This document shows, piece by piece, positions 1-8,522 of a DNA stretch of 17,698 nt. The translations under genes and the position numbers were made by a program. How positions within the stretch are numbered: position 1 is the stretch's first letter; every line of letters starts with the position of its first letter. The notes beneath the pieces were generated by a model. That model searched no databases. It was not told the origin of the DNA and saw only the letters and a list, made by a program, of their open reading frames with translations. The DNA comes from Helicobacteraceae bacterium (lineage in GTDB: Bacteria > Campylobacterota > Campylobacteria > Campylobacterales > SZUA-545), in contig JAISOU010000009.1 of the NCBI GenBank assembly GCA_031275395.1, positions 1-17,698 of the forward strand, written 5' to 3'.

Positions 1-2186
1 CTATCGACCTGCGGCTGATAATATAGGCGTAACTCGCCGCGATCGGCGGCGTGGCGCAAAGCGGTTTCAAACTCCAATAGCGCCAAAAAGTCCTCGTTTT
101 TGCCGTCTTGAAAATATTGAAAAGCGGCGCGTCCCGCGCTTTTAGCGTTGTATAGCGCGACGTCGGCGTTTTTAAGCAATTCGTGAGCGTTCGCCGCGTC
201 GGCGGGAAAGATCGTAACGCCGATACTAGTAGAACAAAAGATCTCGCGCCCGTCAAGATCAAAGGGTTTGTCAAAGGTATGCAGTATCTTATTGGCAAGT
301 AGCGCGCTATCGCCCAGATCGTCAAGATCGGTTACGAGTATGGCAAACTCGTCGCCTCCGAAACGGCTCAAGGTGTCGCCGTCGCGCAGAAGCGGCTTAA
401 GTTTCGCGCCTACCTGCTTTAGCAGTTTGTCGCCCGCGTGGTGCCCAAGCGAATCGTTAACCGACTTAAAGCGATCGAGATCGAGATACATAACGACAAG
501 CGGTTTGTTCGATCGCCGCGACTGCGAAATGGCGTTTTCAAGGCGATCGTTAAATAGAGTGCGGTTCGCCAAGCCCGTAAGCGGATCGTAGTAAGCCAAG
601 CGGTGAATATGCGCTTCCGCCTGTTTGCGATCAGAGATATCGCTAAAGAGCGCGATATATTGCTCCGCTACGTCAAATCGATTTTTGACGGAGGTGATCG
701 AAAGCCATTCTGGGAAAAGCTCTCCGTTTTTTCTGCGGTTAATGATCTCGCCGTGCCACTTACCTTCGCGTTTAAGCGATCCCCATATATCGCGGTAAAA
801 TTGTTTGTCGTGTTGTCCCGAACCCATAATACGACCGGGCGTAGAACCGACCGCCTCCTTTTCGCTATATCCCGTAATCGCGCTAAACGCGGCGTTGACG
901 GATTGAATCCGCCCTCTCGAATCGACGATCATCATCGCTTCGGATAGGTTGTCAAAAACTCTCGCGGCAAGTCTTAACCGCGCTTCCGCCTCGTGTTGCG
1001 TCGTAATATCTCGAAACGAAACGACATAGCCAATCCCGCCGTCGATAAGCGGCATAGGACCTCCCAAAAACAGCGCGGGGTAACGCAAACCGCCCTCTTT
1101 ATTCAACCACGCCTCGCCTACAAACGGCCGGCGTTTTGAAAAAGCCTCGTCGAAAACGGCGTTTTGAGTATTTTCGGTTAAAAGCAAAACCTCCGTTTTG
1201 GGCTTTCCTAATAGATCCTCTATCTCCCGTCCGATCAGCGTTTCGGCTTTCTTGTTGATAAAGGTTAGCGTTGAGTTGTCGTCAAAACCCAAAATCCCTT
1301 CGCTTAAATGTTCGTTGATATTGTGCAAAAGTCTATTGCTGCCGATTAGCGCTTCGGCGGTTTGCTGCAACTTCAAAATAATCGCGATCACGGCGATGAT
1401 CATAAAAAGCGAAAAGATGGTCATGAGTTTGCGATAGTCGTCCGTCTTTTTTACCGCCGCGGTATGCGCGTCAAGATAGGTCGAATAAGCCGCGCCAAGA
1501 TCGTGCGCAAACGATCTAAGCGACATCTCCTGCATAATGCGCTGAACCGGCGCATAATTGGCTAAAATCAATCTGCCGTGCGCGGCTAAAAGCTGGGTTA
1601 AACTCGCGTCCGAGTCGCTCCATACTTCGCCGCCGCGCTCGATCGCGTTGATGGCGGCTTGCGCGTCGTCGCGCCGAACTTTTTGCTGATCGGATATAAA
1701 AAACATCGTCGTCAAAGTCGCCGCGTTGATAATATCGTTTTGTTTGGAGCTTCTTTGATCGCCTGAAGCGCGCAACCTGTTGGAGAGATTGATAAAATGA
1801 TAGATACTATTGACCAACACGGAGTTTTGCCGTTTGAAATCGTCTAGCTGCCGCTTTTTTACGCTCCACTCCTCTTGCGTCTTTTTTAGCGCCTCTTTTA
1901 CGTTAAGCAAACCAAACTCGTTTTCAATTTGAACGATCAGATTGTCGATATGGCGCGATCCCGTCGTCAAAGAATCGTAACTGAAAAGCTGGCGGTGCCG
2001 CAAGCGAAGCACGTCGAGGTCGATCTGCGTGTTTAGCGCAAGCGCTTGGCGAATATCTAACTCGACCTGATTGCGGTTAAACTCGTTGATATTTGTGCTA
2101 CGAACATAAAGCGTCAGCAAGATGGCGCCCAAAACGCTCAGTAAAATCCAAGGGAGTAGAAAGCGCGGCGTTAATCTTAACCTCAC
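1..2186 (-). CDS. Membrane sensor diguanylate cyclase/phosphodiesterase (PAS-PAS-GGDEF-EAL), 3' end outside window
   Basis: Cyclic-di-GMP signalling enzyme at the inner membrane. About 728 codons are visible, with no stop before the left edge. In order: a membrane helix (about residues 8-28), an all-helical extracytoplasmic region (about 30-250, resembling DAHL-type sensor domains), a second membrane helix (about 253-273), two PAS domains (about 285-395 and 395-520, each ending in a D-I-[TS]-x-[QR] linker), and a GGDEF domain with an intact GGDEF motif (about 610-614). An RxxD inhibitory-site motif lies five residues before GGDEF, so cyclase activity and product inhibition are expected. The last visible residues (YYQPQVD) are the opening of an EAL domain, whose catalytic residues are outside the window. 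The start is GTG (2186-2184), which overlaps the TGA of the upstream cytochrome c peroxidase as GTGA; no other start competes. The ligand is unknown. Confidence 0.9.
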   Translation of the reverse strand, partial: MRLRLTPRFLLPWILLSVLGAILLTLYVRSTNINEFNRNQVELDIRQALALNTQIDLDVLRLRHRQLFSYDSLTTGSRHIDNLIVQIENEFGLLNVKEALKKTQEEWSVKKRQLDDFKRQNSVLVNSIYHFINLSNRLRASGDQRSSKQNDIINAATLTTMFFISDQQKVRRDDAQAAINAIERGGEVWSDSDASLTQLLAAHGRLILANYAPVQRIMQEMSLRSFAHDLGAAYSTYLDAHTAAVKKTDDYRKLMTIFSLFMIIAVIAIILKLQQTAEALIGSNRLLHNINEHLSEGILGFDDNSTLTFINKKAETLIGREIEDLLGKPKTEVLLLTENTQNAVFDEAFSKRRPFVGEAWLNKEGGLRYPALFLGGPMPLIDGGIGYVVSFRDITTQHEAEARLRLAARVFDNLSEAMMIVDSRGRIQSVNAAFSAITGYSEKEAVGSTPGRIMGSGQHDKQFYRDIWGSLKREGKWHGEIINRRKNGELFPEWLSITSVKNRFDVAEQYIALFSDISDRKQAEAHIHRLAYYDPLTGLANRTLFNDRLENAISQSRRSNKPLVVMYLDLDRFKSVNDSLGHHAGDKLLKQVGAKLKPLLRDGDTLSRFGGDEFAILVTDLDDLGDSALLANKILHTFDKPFDLDGREIFCSTSIGVTIFPADAANAHELLKNADVALYNAKSAGRAAFQYFQDGKNEDFLALLEFETALRHAADRGELRLYYQPQVD

Positions 2187-3232
2187 TGCAACTCTTCTCC
2201 CGTTAGCGCGCGCAAGAATTGCCTTATGCTCTCTAAATCCTCCGGCGGCAAGGATATGCCAAGCTGATAGATTCCCATTTTATTGATCGCCTCCTTGAGA
2301 GTTTCGGAGCTTGCGTCGTGAAAGTATGGGGCGGTTAGCTCGATATTGCGCAAAGTCGGCACTTTGAACACAAAGCGATCCTCTTCGCGCCCCGTTACGT
2401 TGAAACGCCCAAAATCGGCTTTTTCAAACGGGCTATTTTTTTCGTATGCGCGAATCACGCCAAAACGCTGAAAAAGGTTGCCGCCCACGCCTTCGCCCTG
2501 ATGGCAGGCTATGCACCCGTATTGAACGAAAAGACGATAGCCGTCTAGCTCGGCTTCGCTAAGAGCCGAATCCTCTCCGAGAAGCCAGCGATCAAAGCGC
2601 GAAGGCGTGATAAGCGACGCTTCAAACGACGCGAGAGCGTCGATTACGTTATCTTTGTTCGGCGGCGATTTATAGATTTTCATAAAACTCTTGACCAAAT
2701 CGCCGTCGGCGTTCAACTTCGCCAGAACCTCTTTCCAGTCGCTCCCCATCTCGATAGGATTTTCAATAGGTCCCGGAATTTGGTCGTGTAGATTTTGCGC
2801 TCTGCCGTCCCAAAACTGTCTAAAAAATAGCGAGGAATTATAAACCGTCGGCGCGTTTATCTCGCCCTCTTTATTCTCTACTCCGATCGAACGTTTCAGT
2901 CCGTCGTCTCCTCCGTTATCTAGATCGTGGCAAGACGCGCAGGAGACCGTGTCGTCTTTAGATAATCTTGTATCGTGGAATAAAGCGCGTCCTAATTCGA
3001 TCTTCTCTTTGTCGAGGTTGATCGGTTTTTGTATCGGCAAAATCGGCTCGTTTCGCCGCTCGAGCGATAGGTTTTCGTCCGCGCCGTAAATGCTGGAGCT
3101 ATCGATCGCGACGCTTTTTTGCAAAGGAGATCTGAAATAAACGACGTAGATCGCGCTGATCATAATCGCGATTGCGCCTATCGCGGCGAACGCCCAGCTC
3201 GTCGAACTTCTAATATATCCTCTTGCGTCCAT
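2183..3232 (-). CDS. Membrane-anchored di-heme cytochrome c peroxidase
   Basis: Reduces hydrogen peroxide to water in the periplasm using electrons from the cytochrome c pool. From the ATG at 3232 the protein has 349 residues. It has one N-terminal membrane helix (about 13-33), probably an uncleaved anchor, then two heme-binding CxxCH motifs (CASCH at 98-102, CIACH at 240-244). Family landmarks are RLSKDDTVSCASCH, DNGGDDGL, NAPTVYN, FRQFWDGRA (138-145) and APYFHD. A longer reading from 3349 is open but would overlap the divergent transporter gene and displace the membrane helix; the 3232 start has a GGGA Shine-Dalgarno-like stretch. The stop overlaps the GTG of the downstream cyclic-di-GMP gene, implying translational coupling. 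A MauG-like oxidase is an alternative, but the conserved blocks fit bacterial peroxidases better. Confidence 0.9.
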   Translation of the reverse strand: MDARGYIRSSTSWAFAAIGAIAIMISAIYVVYFRSPLQKSVAIDSSSIYGADENLSLERRNEPILPIQKPINLDKEKIELGRALFHDTRLSKDDTVSCASCHDLDNGGDDGLKRSIGVENKEGEINAPTVYNSSLFFRQFWDGRAQNLHDQIPGPIENPIEMGSDWKEVLAKLNADGDLVKSFMKIYKSPPNKDNVIDALASFEASLITPSRFDRWLLGEDSALSEAELDGYRLFVQYGCIACHQGEGVGGNLFQRFGVIRAYEKNSPFEKADFGRFNVTGREEDRFVFKVPTLRNIELTAPYFHDASSETLKEAINKMGIYQLGISLPPEDLESIRQFLRALTGEELQ

Positions 3233-3265
3233 TCCCAACGTCCCTTTTTCTGCGACAAATTGGGC

Positions 3266-3278
3266 ATTATACATTATA
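3266..3278 (-). promoter_or_regulatory. Candidate -10 boxes for the peroxidase operon
   Basis: Two perfect TATAAT hexamers occur back to back on the minus strand (3278-3273 and 3271-3266), about 35-45 bases before the peroxidase ATG in the 99-base divergent intergenic region. No good -35 is seen at 17 bases from either, so the placement rests on the hexamers and position alone. Confidence 0.4.
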
Positions 3279-3316
3279 GTAACGCCAAAAGCGCGCTTAA
3301 AAAAGCATATTTTTGC

Positions 3317-3322
3317 TAATCT
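3317..3322 (+). promoter_or_regulatory. Possible extended -10 for the MFS gene
   Basis: TAATCT preceded by TGC matches an extended -10. Transcription would begin about position 3329, only a few bases before the ATG at 3332, giving a nearly leaderless message. That agrees with the absence of a convincing Shine-Dalgarno sequence before this gene. Weak evidence. Confidence 0.25.
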
Positions 3323-3331
3323 TAGCAAGTT

Positions 3332-4510
3332 ATGCAAAAAAATCCCCACGCTCTCAAAGTAAAGCTAATTTTATGGCTTATCGCGGCGCTAACAATGCTC
3401 TCAGGAGCTACAATCGCCGCTTCGTTGCCGGGCATCTCGGCGCATTTCGTTCAGGCTGGAGGCGACAGCGAGATTATTTCGCGCCTGATTTTGACGATAC
3501 CCGCCATAACAATTGCGATCGTCGCGCCGCTCGCCGGTTGGGTAATCCACCATTTTGGCAAGATCAAGCCGATCTACTTTTCGCTAGTTCTTTACGCGCT
3601 CGCGGGCTGTTCGGGCTTGTTCGCCAATTCGATCGGCGCACTACTGATCGGACGCGTGGGGCTTGGCGCGGCGGTGGCGATTTTGATGACGGCGGGAACG
3701 ACGCTTGTCGGCGACTATTACAGAGGCGCGGAACGCGATCGCTTTATTAGCATGCAAGGTGCGTTCGTTGCTCTTGGCGGCGTGTTTTTCCTTGTGGGCG
3801 GCGGGTTTCTAGCCGATTTTAGCTGGCGCGCGCCATTTGGCGTTTATTTCGTTTCGCTGTTGTTTATCCCGCTGACGGCGATCACGCTCTTCGAACCAAA
3901 AGAGCGCGTCGATCCTAATCAGAACGCCTCGCTTTTTGGCAGGGGCGGTTATTTTGACGCCCTACCCTCTTTCGCCGTCGCCTTTTTCACAATGGCGATC
4001 TTTTACATTGTGCCGACGCAGCTACCGTTTGTGGTGGAATCTATGAACGGCAACGGGATCGACGTGGGAATCGTTATGGGAATCGGGCCATTTTTCGCGG
4101 CGATCAGCGCGTTAAGTTACGCCAATCTGCGCAAGCGCTTTTCTCTAAAGGAGATCTACCTCGCAATCTGCCTATTGCAAGGCGCGGGGCTTGGCATAGT
4201 GGGTTTGGCCGACGTGGTGTGGAAGCTTTACGCGCCGTTTGTGTTGGTTGGGCTTGGCAACGGACTTGCGATGGCAAATACAAGCGCGTGGTTTTTAGAG
4301 CTTGCCGCGCCGCAAAAACGCGCCAAATTATCGGGGATATTAACGGGTAGTTTCTTTTTGGGGCAGTTTTGTTCGCCGCTGTTTGTGCATCCGTTTTTAG
4401 AGTTTATGCAACTACATTACGTTTTTAGTCTTTTTGGAGGGTTTTTGCTTATCGCGGCTTTTGTTTTGGCGATAAATTACGTCAGAGCAAAACTAACGCG
4501 CAAAAATTAG
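3332..4510 (+). CDS. MFS transporter (DHA1-like), 12 predicted membrane helices
   Basis: Inner-membrane secondary transporter, probably a proton-driven exporter; the substrate cannot be read from the sequence. The 392-residue protein is almost wholly hydrophobic, with about twelve helices in two halves separated by a charged central loop (about residues 190-205, FEPKERVDPNQ). A degenerate motif A is present after helix 2 (GWVIHHFGKIKP). The first helix starts near residue 10 (LKVKLILWLIAALTML). Length and layout suit the drug/metabolite efflux branch of the family. It is divergent from the peroxidase and sits 11 bases ahead of the DUF1877 gene on the same strand, so the two probably form an operon. 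The ribosome-binding site is poor. Confidence 0.85.
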   Translation: MQKNPHALKVKLILWLIAALTMLSGATIAASLPGISAHFVQAGGDSEIISRLILTIPAITIAIVAPLAGWVIHHFGKIKPIYFSLVLYALAGCSGLFANSIGALLIGRVGLGAAVAILMTAGTTLVGDYYRGAERDRFISMQGAFVALGGVFFLVGGGFLADFSWRAPFGVYFVSLLFIPLTAITLFEPKERVDPNQNASLFGRGGYFDALPSFAVAFFTMAIFYIVPTQLPFVVESMNGNGIDVGIVMGIGPFFAAISALSYANLRKRFSLKEIYLAICLLQGAGLGIVGLADVVWKLYAPFVLVGLGNGLAMANTSAWFLELAAPQKRAKLSGILTGSFFLGQFCSPLFVHPFLEFMQLHYVFSLFGGFLLIAAFVLAINYVRAKLTRKN

Positions 4511-4521
4511 GGGGGGTTAAA

Positions 4522-5022
4522 ATGGGAATGATCGGCGTTTATATGGCGGTTGGCGATAAAGATTTGAAAAAACTTATCGGTATGCAAAACGACGAGCTAC
4601 TCGACGAATTGGAAGAATTAGAAGAGAAAAACGACGGTTACAATATCGACAAAATGTGGGACGGACTGCATTTTTTATTAACGGGCGTTTCGGCTTCCTC
4701 TCCGATAGAACGCGACAAATTAAGCGAGGCGATCGTCGGCGTAACTAACTTTAGTTTGGACGAAGAGGCGGACTTTATCGCATATACCAAAAACGGGGAG
4801 TTAAAAGAGATTATCGACGCTATGCAAAAGGTCGATCAAGAGGCGCTAAAAACCAATTTGGATTTAGCGCAATTCAGAAAAAACGACATATATCCCGATA
4901 TATGGAGCGACGACGAAAAAGAGGAGCTATTTGAAGAGCTGCTCGACGCGTTTAACTCCATACTTTCCTTTTACAAACAAACCTTAGAAAAAGGGCAAAA
5001 TATCGTAGTTAGCATATACTAG
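4522..5022 (+). CDS. DUF1877 family protein (YfbM-like)
   Basis: A 166-residue soluble protein matching the DUF1877/YfbM family, whose function is not established. It has the family start MGMIGVY, the block DKMWDGLHFLLTG near residues 43-55, and the late block NDIYPDIW near 121-128; the E. coli homologue is about the same length. It is highly acidic, with runs of D and E at residues 23-37 and 130-143. The chosen ATG is preceded by a run of seven G (4510-4516) that serves as the Shine-Dalgarno sequence with a five-base spacer. It follows the MFS gene closely. No enzyme motif is visible. Confidence 0.85.
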   Translation: MGMIGVYMAVGDKDLKKLIGMQNDELLDELEELEEKNDGYNIDKMWDGLHFLLTGVSASSPIERDKLSEAIVGVTNFSLDEEADFIAYTKNGELKEIIDAMQKVDQEALKTNLDLAQFRKNDIYPDIWSDDEKEELFEELLDAFNSILSFYKQTLEKGQNIVVSIY

Positions 5023-5024
5023 AC

Positions 5025-5411
5025 ACGATCGCTATTTTAATCTGTATTTAGCCATTTTTCTACGCGATTACGATCTATTAAAACGCGCAAAATAATCGTC
5101 GATCTTTGATCGCCGCTCAACGCTCGCGTTTTCAAAACAATCGCGTAGATCGTTATACGCGCCTAGCCCTCCAAGAAAATCACAAAACCCTTCGGCGACT
5201 TTTACTCGCGTTCAAGCTCTAACATACCCCGCTTAGTCCTAGCCATTCATTTGAAAGCGTTAAAATTGTCCGTAAGCGACGGTTGCGCGCTATCCCCATA
5301 CGGCGTTTTATAGTTAGCTTCGCGCGAATTATTGTATAAATTGTAATACTCTATCAGATCGCTTTTAGTAATTAGCGTCTGTCCGTTTTCGCCGTTCTTT
5401 TTACGCGCCCG
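5025..5411 (-). pseudogene. Degraded coding remnant, family not recognised
   Basis: The 389 bases between the DUF1877 gene and the copper ATPase contain no intact gene but read like broken protein on the minus strand. One stretch (about 5405-5250) translates to a protein-like segment including LITKSDLIEYYNLYNNS and YKTPYGDS, ending at a TGA. A second (about 5215-5080) includes VAEGFCDFLGGLGAYNDL and KIDDYFARFNRS before a TAA. They lie in different frames, and several stops (TAG, TAA, TGA) fall between them. There is no start codon with a ribosome site. The first stretch is in frame with the ATPase beyond its stop, but the ATPase already ends at its normal length. Base usage (GATC, GCG) is host-like, so decay of a resident gene is more likely than recent import. 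Confidence 0.4.
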
Positions 5412-7574
5412 TTACGTTAATTTTAATCGTTTTAATCTTAGCGCGTTTAAAACGACGCAAACCGAGCTAAGGCTCATCGCGGCGGCGGCGATCATCGGGT
5501 TTAATAATCCCGACGCGGCGATTGGGATTCCCAAAACGTTATATCCAAACGCCCAAAAAAGATTCTGTTTGACGTTGCGGATCGTTTGGCGGCTAAGATA
5601 GATCGCCCTGCAAACGTCCAGCGGATCGGATCGCATTAAGACGATATCCGCGCAGTCGATCGCGACGTCCGTTCCCGATCCGATCGCAATTGAGGAGTCC
5701 GCCTGCGCCAACGCGGGCGCGTCGTTTATGCCGTCGCCCGCCATCGCCACTTTTCGCCCCTCGCTTTGCAACCTTTTTACCCAATCGACTTTCTCTTGCG
5801 GAGAAGCGCCAAACGCCGCCTGATCCACGCCAATTTCCGCGGCGATCGGCTTTGCGCTCTCTTCGCCGTCGCCCGTGATCATAATCGTAAAAATCCCCAT
5901 CTGGCGTAGCCGCCCGATCGCCTCTTTGCTTGTCGGTTTGAGCGCGTCGGCGATCGCGATTCTGCCGATAAAAACGCCGCCGAACGCGACGTAGATCGTC
6001 GTTTTGCCCGCCAAATCCGCCGCGCCGTTTGGCAAAGCCGCGCCGCGTTCAAGCAAGGTTTCGCGCTTGCCAATCAGCGCGGTTTTGCCGTCGATTGTCG
6101 CCTCGATCCCGCGCCCGATCGCGTTTTTGAAATCGGCGAAAGGCAAAAGTTCCAATCCGTCGTTTTGCGCGGCGGAAACGATCGCCTTTGCGATCGGGTG
6201 TTCCGATCCTCTCTCGGCGCTCGCCGCGATTTGTAGCAGGCGCTCCTTAGAAACGCGCTCGGCAAGTAGATCGGTTACGATCGGCCTGCCTTCGGTGATC
6301 GTTCCCGTTTTGTCAAAAACGACCGCGTCGATCTTTCGCGCCGCTTCAAGCGCCTCGCCGCCCTTGATCAGTATGCCGTTCTGCGCGCCCTGACCCGTAG
6401 CGACCATAATCGCGGTCGGCGTGGCAAGCCCCAAAGCGCACGGGCAGGCGATAACCAAAACCGAGATAAAAATCTTTAGCGAAAGCCCGAAATCTTGCGT
6501 CGCCGCAAACCACGCCGCGCCGGAAATGACCGCGATCGCGCAAACGATCGGGACAAAATAGCCCGATACCACGTCGGCAAGCTTTGCGATCGGCGCTTTT
6601 GAGCCTTGCGCATCCTCCACAAGTTTTACTATTCGCGCAAACGCCGTGTCCGCGCCAATTTTAAGCGCTTTGAAGCGAATAAATCCGCTAACGTTTAACG
6701 TGGCGGCATAGACAAAATCGCCCTTTTTCTTATCGATCGGCATACTTTCGCCCGTTAGCGCCGATTCATCGACCGCCGCGCTTGCTTCTATTACCTCGCC
6801 GTCGACGGGAATCTTCGCGCCCGATTTAACGATTATAATATCGCCGATCGCCACGTTTTCTATCGCGATCTCCATCTCGTTTCTGTCGCGTTCTATAAGC
6901 GCGGTTTTTGGCGTCAGATTTGCAAGTTTTTTGATCGCTTCGCTAGTTCTTCCTTTGGATAGCGCTTCAAGAGATTTGCCCAGTAAAATCAAGGTTATAA
7001 TTAACGCGGAAGTTTCAAAATATAGCTGATGAATTATATGCGTATTGCCGCCAAAAATACGCCAAACGTTATAGGCGCTGAAAATAAACGCCGCGCCCGA
7101 TCCGATAGCGATTAGACTATCCATATTTGGGCTTGCCTGCGCCAAAGCCTTGAAACCGACGACATAAAAACGATAGCCAATCGCCATAACGATCGCGGCG
7201 AGAAGCATTTGCGCCAAAGCAAAAGATCGCGGCGCGACCGTCGGATCAAAAACGCCGATCATGGGCGACATTGAAATAAACAGTAACGGAATCGAAAATA
7301 TAAGAGCGGCTACAAACTTGATCCTCGTTATTTTAGCGCCCTCTTTTTGCTCGATCGCCGCGCCTATCTCGGAAGCGCCAAAACCTATCGTTTCTATCTT
7401 TTGTTTAATCGCGCTTAGGTTTAACTCGTTTGGATCGAACTCCACAAAAAGTTTTTCGCTTGCCAAATTGACCCTCGCGCTTTTTATTCCGTTTTGTTTT
7501 TTCAGAGTTTTTTCGATCCGCGCCGCGCACGCCGCGCAACTCATTCCCGTAATGTTTAGAGCGCTTTTTTCCAT
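5412..7574 (-). CDS. copA: Copper(I)-exporting P1B-type ATPase (CopA-like)
   Basis: Pumps Cu(I) out of the cytoplasm across the inner membrane using ATP. The 720-residue protein has one N-terminal heavy-metal domain with CAAC (13-16) and about eight membrane helices. The actuator motif is TGES (274-277) and the membrane metal site is CPC (377-379). The phosphorylation motif is DKTGT (421-425), followed by the P1B histidine in SEHP (457-460) and the hinge GDGINDAP (613-620). YN in helix 7 (678-679) and MxxSS in helix 8 (700-704) are the usual determinants for Cu(I) over Zn/Cd/Pb. The ATG at 7574 is preceded by GGGGAA. It lies 96 bases downstream of the MipA/OmpV gene but has its own candidate promoter/operator at 7594-7631. 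No copper chaperone gene or recognisable copper regulator is visible nearby. Confidence 0.95.
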   Translation of the reverse strand: MEKSALNITGMSCAACAARIEKTLKKQNGIKSARVNLASEKLFVEFDPNELNLSAIKQKIETIGFGASEIGAAIEQKEGAKITRIKFVAALIFSIPLLFISMSPMIGVFDPTVAPRSFALAQMLLAAIVMAIGYRFYVVGFKALAQASPNMDSLIAIGSGAAFIFSAYNVWRIFGGNTHIIHQLYFETSALIITLILLGKSLEALSKGRTSEAIKKLANLTPKTALIERDRNEMEIAIENVAIGDIIIVKSGAKIPVDGEVIEASAAVDESALTGESMPIDKKKGDFVYAATLNVSGFIRFKALKIGADTAFARIVKLVEDAQGSKAPIAKLADVVSGYFVPIVCAIAVISGAAWFAATQDFGLSLKIFISVLVIACPCALGLATPTAIMVATGQGAQNGILIKGGEALEAARKIDAVVFDKTGTITEGRPIVTDLLAERVSKERLLQIAASAERGSEHPIAKAIVSAAQNDGLELLPFADFKNAIGRGIEATIDGKTALIGKRETLLERGAALPNGAADLAGKTTIYVAFGGVFIGRIAIADALKPTSKEAIGRLRQMGIFTIMITGDGEESAKPIAAEIGVDQAAFGASPQEKVDWVKRLQSEGRKVAMAGDGINDAPALAQADSSIAIGSGTDVAIDCADIVLMRSDPLDVCRAIYLSRQTIRNVKQNLFWAFGYNVLGIPIAASGLLNPMIAAAAMSLSSVCVVLNALRLKRLKLT

Positions 7575-7593
7575 ACGTTCCCCGCTTTTGTCG

Positions 7594-7631
7594 TAGCTAT
7601 GCGAAGTATAGCTATTTGCAAATTAGTTTGC
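7594..7631 (-). promoter_or_regulatory. Candidate promoter/operator of copA
   Basis: A perfect 7-base inverted repeat with a 7-base spacer (TAGCTAT-N7-ATAGCTA, 7594-7614) lies 20 bases before the copA start. A -10-like TATACT (minus strand, 7610-7605) falls inside it. Next to it is a second inverted repeat, GCAAA-TTAG-TTTGC (7618-7631). A repressor or metal-sensing regulator bound here would cover the promoter. It does not look like a standard CueR or CopY box, and no -35 is clear. Confidence 0.35.
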
Positions 7632-7670
7632 CGCTAATCAATCGCGGTTTTACGGCGCGAACGAAGGATT

Positions 7671-8459
7671 CTAGAAGCGATAGGCAAAGAGCGCGCCGAT
7701 TATATATTGATCCGGCGTTCCCGCTTTTACGATCGGAGAATCCGCCGCGACGTCGATCAGGCGACGATAGCCGCTAAGAACGCCGATCGAAAGCGATTTT
7801 GTTATATTGTAATTGATATTTACGCCAAAACCTATATCTCTAAATCCGGCTTTTGCCTCGTAAATATCAAAACCAAACTTTTGACTATATTCTTGCGTAA
7901 CTCCATAGTAGATTTGGTTGTAGTTTTTATCGGCGTATGCGGCGGAAAGCGCAAAATTAAGTCCCCAATTATCGTTAATCTTTTTCGCATAAGCGACGCT
8001 CATATCCGTACTTACGCCTTTGTTGTTGGAAAATCCGCTAAAAACTCTTGCGGAAAACGTAAAATCGTTCGCTTTATAAATAACGTTTGCGCCCGCCGTC
8101 GCTCCTAAGCTCTTAAAACCTTTGATTGCCCCTTCGTCTTCCTCCCGCCACTTTGGGCGTTTTGGACGAAAACTTAACGCCGGAGCGACTATTAACTTTT
8201 TGGAAATAGGCAGATTGAATCCAATGCCTCCTAATGGTGAAATAAAGAATATTTTATAATTCAACATCAATACGGGTAGTGCTTGCGCTCCATAGCTTTT
8301 CGATCCCTCGTATTTTGCGCGGTTCATAACGCCAAAGCCAATCGAGCCTCCAAAACCGGATTGCGATTTATTTGTATCGTTTGAATCGCTTGCATAAACG
8401 ATATTCGCGCCAAAACACAACGCGATCAATAAAGCGGTTTTACGCGCCGTTTTTACCAT
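7671..8459 (-). CDS. MipA/OmpV family outer-membrane protein
   Basis: Predicted outer-membrane beta-barrel of 262 residues. It has a clear Sec signal peptide (MVKTARKTALLIALCFGANIVYA, written here as residues 1-23, with cleavage before SDS). Early strands carry the family pattern GFGVMNRAKYEGSKSYG (about 42-58). Alternating polar and hydrophobic strands follow, and the C-terminal strand ends in Phe (IIGALFAYRF), as the BAM recognition signal requires. E. coli MipA is about the same size and was linked to murein synthesis complexes; whether that holds here is unknown. It lies upstream of copA on the same strand with a 96-base gap. The ribosome-binding site is weak (AAAG). A different small porin-like family is possible but less likely. 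Confidence 0.8.
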   Translation of the reverse strand: MVKTARKTALLIALCFGANIVYASDSNDTNKSQSGFGGSIGFGVMNRAKYEGSKSYGAQALPVLMLNYKIFFISPLGGIGFNLPISKKLIVAPALSFRPKRPKWREEDEGAIKGFKSLGATAGANVIYKANDFTFSARVFSGFSNNKGVSTDMSVAYAKKINDNWGLNFALSAAYADKNYNQIYYGVTQEYSQKFGFDIYEAKAGFRDIGFGVNINYNITKSLSIGVLSGYRRLIDVAADSPIVKAGTPDQYIIGALFAYRF

Positions 8460-8522
8460 TTACTTTGCGCCCGTAGCCTTTCTTAATTTTCAGCCGCGCA
8501 ATTTTAGCCGAAAACGGTAAAA

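Noticed and set aside
3233-3349. 39-codon N-terminal extension of the peroxidase
   Set aside because: It would overlap the divergent transporter start and the likely promoter, and has no signal or ribosome site; the membrane helix follows the inner Met.
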